Shown here: in pieces, positions 59,763 through 64,000 of the stretch
Layout of the letters: every line of letters begins with the position of its first letter
Numbering within the stretch: position 1 is the stretch's first letter
Origin: Strigamia acuminata
Lineage: Eukaryota; Arthropoda; Chilopoda; Geophilomorpha; Linotaeniidae
Reading direction: 5' to 3'
Assembly: GCA_949358305.1 (NCBI GenBank)
Contig: OX442314.1
Coordinates: forward strand, 1,395,887 to 1,459,886
DNA length: 64,000 nucleotides
Position numbers and translations under genes: made by a program
Notes under the pieces: generated by a model
What the model was told of the DNA's origin: nothing
Seen by the model: only the letters and a program-made list of their open reading frames with translations
Database searches by the model: none

Positions 59763-61376
59763 ATGGGTCCTACTAAACCGAGAGGTAAGAAGCCATCCAA
59801 TGAATCCAGTGATGTTTCCAACGCCAAAAAAGCACGGGAACCGCGTGGACGCTTGCCCACAGCTAAGCCTAACGTCGTCACGACACGCGCTGATGTTCAT
59901 CGCGATCCCGTCGCATCTCCATCCTCATCGAGAATCCTATTAGATGGGTCCATCGTCAACGTTCCGTCAGGCGAGGAGATCGAGCAGTTAGATGAACGTT
60001 TCAACGACGTACGGAATTCGATCGGGGCCGAATTTACCGACTCGCAAGCCGCGAAAAATTCGGCGCCCGTTACCGACTTGGGACTGTCGTCCCAAGCAAT
60101 CGAGAAGCTCATATTTATGGCTTTCTCGCAAAATCAGGCAGGTGGGGCTCCTCTTCAGCGGGAGGAGTCTACCGAGCGATCCGAAATGTCTCGATCTCGT
60201 AGAGACGAGTGGGGGTCGACTCAGTCTGTAAATCACGTAAGTAACCTTTTTTGAAAATATAAAAGGATTGTTTTTAAAAATATTCACACTCTCGTTTCTG
60301 ACTGGTTGTAGTCGGATGTTTTAGAGTACGATTCGGACTCCACTTCTCGCTCTAGCTCGTCGGATGAAGAGCGACCGATTACCGCAAAATTGTCCCGAAA
60401 GGACCGTGAAATCTTGCGTCTTAAGCGGGAGCTTGACAAGAGAGGAAAACAGTCCGTTTCCTCGCGCACAACTCCGTCCCATTTAGACGGGGACTCAGAA
60501 CGTTCGTCGGACGATTCCGATAACAACGACGAGGATGCGCCTTTTCTCCACGAAGCGTCGGCCAAAGAAATTGTGCGAATTTTAAGCAAACCGACTTCAA
60601 CGGCCAAGAATAACAGCTTTAAAGCCGATTTTCCCTGCCCAACTCGTCAGGTTCCCTTTTTGAAGAGGAAGAAGATGGACGAAGATGTGGAAGCCTACGT
60701 GGGGGCACGAAACACGTCCTTCTCCATTCCGCGAGAACGTTTTTTGCGTCGATTAAACGGCATGATGGCGCGTGTTGGATCGATTACGGCCAGAATCTAC
60801 GATCGTTCGTCAACAAACGACCCCATGAACAAAGAAGAATTGCTTTACGCCAACAAAGCCATTTTCCAACAAGTTCGAAACGCTATGAATGCAATTAGCG
60901 ACGAACGACGGTTTAATGTCGTTCAGGGTTTGGGCACAAAGAAATCCGACATGGTGAAACATTTCCGAAATTCGGAGGGCGATACCCTTTTTCAGGGACA
61001 ATTTTTCGAGAGATTCAGTAATCCATATTATCGATTTTGAAAAATATTCAAAAAGCACTTTTACAAAACTTTTTGTTTTTTCCTTTTAGAAAAGCAAGCC
61101 GATCAATTCGCATCGGTGGATAGAGCCAGGAGTAAAAACCCCGCCAAGGGTACGCGCCGCGATAGTCGAATCCGTCGTAATTTTAGTCGCCCCGTCGAGA
61201 ATTTTCAGCGCAGAGATTATTCCCACGCACGACAGGACGACAGGGATCAGAGTAGAAGCTTCCATACCCCGGATTACAACAAAGGGCAACAGCAGCCCTT
61301 TCGTAAAAGCCCCTTCCCCAACAACCGGGGAAGGGGTCGTGGCGGCTTCGCTAGAAACGGTAACGGCCTGGTGTAG
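59763..61376 (+). CDS. DIRS-like retroelement gag, three exons
   Basis: The ATG at 59763 opens exon 1 (to 60236, donor GTAAGT). Exon 2 is 60312-61017 (acceptor GGTTGTAG, donor GTAATC) and exon 3 is 61090-61376 (acceptor TTCCTTTTAG). Phases agree and the total is 1467 bases, 488 residues. The N-terminus is basic and polar, the middle has an acidic Ser/Asp tract (DGDSERSSDDSDNNDEDAPF), then a helical region (RFLRRLNGMMARVGSITARI; IFQQVRNAMNAISDERRFNV), and the C-terminus is Arg/Gly-rich (NNRGRGRGGFARNG), a likely nucleic-acid binding tail. I call it gag from its position directly before a DIRS-type RT start. Introns have been reported in some DIRS-like elements, so splicing fits. It could alternatively be a domesticated gene. 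Confidence 0.72.
60237..60311 (+). other. Intron 1 of the DIRS-like gag
   Basis: 75 bases, GTAAGTAACC to GGTTGTAG, phase 0. Confidence 0.7.
61018..61089 (+). other. Intron 2 of the DIRS-like gag
   Basis: 72 bases, GTAATCC to CCTTTTAG with a T-rich tract, phase 1. Without splicing the frame ends at TGA near 61038. Confidence 0.68.
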
Positions 61377-61660
61377 CCACTTTTCCTTCCCCGACGTCTG
61401 TTTCTCATCTGGACGTTTACCTCTTTGTCACGACACTTGGTCCTTTATCACTTCAGATTCTTGGGTCCTCGATACGGTCAAAGGGATAAAATTGGAATTT
61501 TTAAATACACCTGTTCAAACAGAATTTTGTACACCGATTTTCGACCGGGTTAAACATGAATTGATCAGAGAGGAAGTTGAGGCCATGATCCTTAACCTTC
61601 GGAAGCGAGTGCACCCGCAAAATCCGCACTTTGGGAGTGACTATTCCTCGGATTCCGGCC
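61339..61660 (+). pseudogene. Truncated DIRS-type pol (start of RT domain)
   Basis: Overlaps the last 38 bases of gag in another frame. FSSGRLPLCHDTWSFITSDS and WVLDTVKGIKLEFLNTPVQ followed by LIREEVEAM match the N-terminal segment of DIRS/PAT reverse transcriptase. After about 61600 the similarity stops: no catalytic motifs, RNase H, methyltransferase-like domain or tyrosine recombinase follow, so pol is truncated. Confidence 0.75.
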
Positions 61661-61899
61661 GGACCAAACTCTTCCGGAAAATGTCCGGGGGAATGCTGAG
61701 AGTGCCGATAGACGACATTCGATTTTATGTCGTGGATTTTTGTGCGGTTTGCGCCGTGTTTATTATTCGTACGAGATTTGGTATTTTCGCAGGGTTGTTG
61801 TCGCGCGAGATTCATCGGGGTAAAGCGAGTTCATCAACGACCTCGCCGGTGAATGTTGCTAAAAATCTGTGCAAGTGTTGTCAAATATTGCCGTGATTC

Positions 61900-62460
61900 G
61901 ATGGAATTTTTGTCAGACATTGGGAAATTTTTTTTGACTTGTCCAACGCGCCAGTAAATCGAGCGTCCACACGCGCCCACATGCGTGAACAGTGCACTCG
62001 CCCTCCGCGCCCCGTCGGCGTAGGCGCCGGCCGTCCCCCCTTTCTCTCTCTCTCTCTCTCTTCCGCCCGGGAATCGCCCTTCCGCCCGTCACCGAATTTT
62101 GTCAATATCTGATAAATTTCCACAGAATTGCAGCGACATTGTACGGGATATTTCTGCCCGATTTGACGGACTTATGTAAAACATTGTTGAAATTCCGTGG
62201 AAATTTATAAAATATTGACAAAGGTTGGTGACCGACCCACGGCGCGTTGCGGCGCGGTCGGAGCACGCGACCCAATCCCCCCCTCCCCCCGTCCCCAAAA
62301 AACCACGCCCCGAGGAACCCCGAGGTTCGGTTTCCGACCGGGTCGCCTCTTGATCCGACCCGGGGCGCGTCACGGCGCGGTCGGAGGACGGCCCTCGCCC
62401 CCAAAAACCACACTCCGGGTCACGTGGTCTCGCACCCGACTCTCTCAGTTATCCCGTTAC
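61900..62460. other. GC-rich spacer with a (CT)n run and an inverted repeat
   Basis: A CT microsatellite lies at about 62041-62062. GTGGAAATTTATCAGATATTG on the minus strand (up to 62123) faces GTGGAAATTTATAAAATATT at 62198, arms of about 35-45 bases (62085-62130 and 62190-62243). The rest is C-rich with no gene. Confidence 0.6.
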
Positions 62461-64000
62461 GGCCCTTGGCCGTAACGGGCCGTTACGGGATCGTGACGGG
62501 ACCGTCGGCGGCCCGTTAACGGCCCGCACGGGCCGTGACGGGATCGTGACGGGACCGTTGGCGGCCCGTTAACGGCCCGCACGCGCCGTGACGGGACCGT
62601 GACGGGACCGTCGGCGGCCCGTTAACGGCCCGTACGACTCCATGCGGGCCGTTGACGGGCCGTTAACGGGCCGTTAACGGGCCGTTAACGGCGTAAATCG
62701 AAAAAATCAACAACCGACAACACGTACGTGAAAACGCGTACAACATTCATAGACATTAATCTCGAATCCTGTTTTTGGTTTTACGCCGTTAACGGGCCGT
62801 TAACGGGCCGTTAACGGCCCGTTAACGGCCCGTTAACGGCCCGCGTGAGGTCGTACGGGCCGTCGGCGAGCCGAAGTCCGGGAACGAAGGCCGTGACGGG
62901 ATCGTGACGGGACTGTCGGCGGCCCGTTAACGGCCCGCACGCGCCGTGACGGGACCGTGACGGGACCGTCGGCGGCCCGTTAACGGCCCGTGCGGGCCGT
63001 TGCGGGATCGTGACGGGATCGTCGACGGCCCGTTAACGGCCCGTGCGGGCCGTTGCGGGCCGTTGACGGGCCGTTGACGGGCCGTTAACGGGCCGTTAAC
63101 GGGCCGTTACGGCGTGAATCGAAAAAATCAACAACCGACAACACGTACATGAAAACGCGTACAACATTCATAGACATTAATCTCGAATCCTGTTTTCGGT
63201 TTTGCCCCGTTAACGGGCCGTTAACGGGCCGTTAACGGGCCGTTAACGGCCCGTGCGGGCCGTTGCGGGATCGTGACGGGACCGTCGACGGCCCGTTAAC
63301 GGCCCGTGCGGGCCGTTGCGGGATCGTGACGGGACCGTCAGCGGCCCGTTAACGGCCCGTGCGGGCCGTTGCGGGATCGTGACGGGATCGTCGACGGCCC
63401 GTTAACGGCCCGTGCGGGCCGTTGCGGGATCGTGACGGGACCGTCAGCGGCCCGTTAACGGCCCGTGCGGGCCGTTGCGGGATCGTGACGGGATCGTCGA
63501 CGGCCCGTTAACGGCCCGTGCGGGCCGTTGCGGGCCGTTGACGGGCCGTTGACGGGCCGTTAACGGGCCGTTAACGGGCCGTTACGGCGTGAATCGAAAA
63601 AATCAACAACCGACAACACGTACATGAAAACGCGTACAACATTCATAGACATTAATCTCGAATCCTGTTTTCGGTTTTGCCCCGTTAACGGGCCGTTAAC
63701 GGGCCGTTAACGGGCCGTTAACGGCCCGTGCGGGCCGTTGCGGGATCGTGACGGGACCGTCGACGGCCCGTTAACGGCCCGTGCGGGCCGTTGCGGGATC
63801 GTGACGGGACCGTCAGCGGCCCGTTAACGGCCCGTGCGGGCCGTTGCGGGATCGTGACGGGATCGTCGACGGCCCGTTAACGGCCCGTGCGGGCCGTTGC
63901 GGGATCGTGACGGGACCGTCAGCGGCCCGTTAACGGCCCGTGCGGGCCGTTGCGGGATCGTGACGGGATCGTCGACGGCCCGTTAACGGCCCGTGCGGGC
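62460..64000. repeat. GC-rich palindromic satellite with higher-order structure, running off the window
   Basis: Built from GGGCCGTTAACGGCCC palindromes: 11-base runs of GGGCCGTTAAC, and 53-base units of the form CGACGGCCCGTTAACGGCCC followed by GTGCGGGCCG, TTGCGGGATC and GTGACGGGACCGT. A constant block of about 92 bases (GAATCGAAAAAATCAACAAC to GAATCCTGTTTTCGG) recurs at about 62694, 63116 and 63591; the last two are 475 bases apart and the sequence between is almost identical, defining a higher-order unit. CpG-rich, non-coding. Confidence 0.92.

Noticed and set aside
62460-64000. A CRISPR-like or rRNA-spacer array
   Set aside because: Units are contiguous palindromes without unique spacers, and no rRNA sequence flanks them.
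1-64000. tRNA, rRNA or snRNA genes
   Set aside because: I looked for A/B-box and rRNA-like stretches and found nothing I could fold into a convincing RNA; the only tRNA-complementary words are retroelement primer sites.

Overview
This is eukaryotic, almost certainly invertebrate animal, nuclear DNA. Evidence: spliceosomal introns, DEG/ENaC (amiloride-sensitive) ion-channel exons, TTAGG-like interstitial repeats, and a dense mix of animal-type transposons (MULE, hAT, mariner-like, PIF/Harbinger-like, piggyBac-like, Ty1/copia, Ty3/gypsy, DIRS). I cannot name the species. There is no operon structure, no CRISPR array and no rRNA or tRNA gene that I can support.

The host content is two paralogous ion-channel genes in tandem on the minus strand. 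Gene B (57722 down to 38917) can be read as 12 exons whose splice phases all agree and whose lengths sum to 2451 bases (816 residues). Gene A (17487 down to 2448) can be read as 10 exons, also fully in phase, giving 659 residues, but its first exon (cytoplasmic N-terminus and first membrane helix) was not found. Both genes encode not one but two complete DEG/ENaC modules in one chain: TM1, cysteine-rich ectodomain, TM2, a basic linker of about 40-50 residues, then TM1, ectodomain, TM2. In each gene a single uninterrupted exon carries TM2 of the first module, the linker and TM1 of the second (9006-9852 and 45606-46258). Several exon lengths are the same in the two genes (77, 90, 56, 102 and 107 bases), so the module fusion preceded the gene duplication. 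A four-helix, two-module DEG/ENaC polypeptide is, as far as I know, not a described channel type. This is the main finding.

Almost everything else is transposable elements sitting in introns or between the two genes. From left to right: a 24-bp minisatellite with a palindromic element (0.6-2.2 kb); a TA-flanked MITE and a dead MULE (3.0-5.9 kb) in a gene A intron; a 4.4-kb MULE (10973-15371) with terminal repeats built of tandem units, coding for a transposase with a C-terminal RING finger; the intergenic zone (17.5-38.9 kb) with a PIF-like MITE, a gag-protease-only copia element (20940-23489), a possible small two-exon gene (24.1-24.4 kb), and a young gypsy element with 1757-bp LTRs (25409-36896) that interrupts an older transposon and carries an extra cysteine-rich ORF between pol and the 3' LTR; then gene B, whose introns hold at least ten DNA elements, several nested. 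Beyond gene B come a 262-bp tandem duplication, a DIRS-like retroelement whose gag is split by two introns (59763-61376) and whose RT is truncated, and a GC-rich palindromic satellite running off the right edge (62.46-64 kb).
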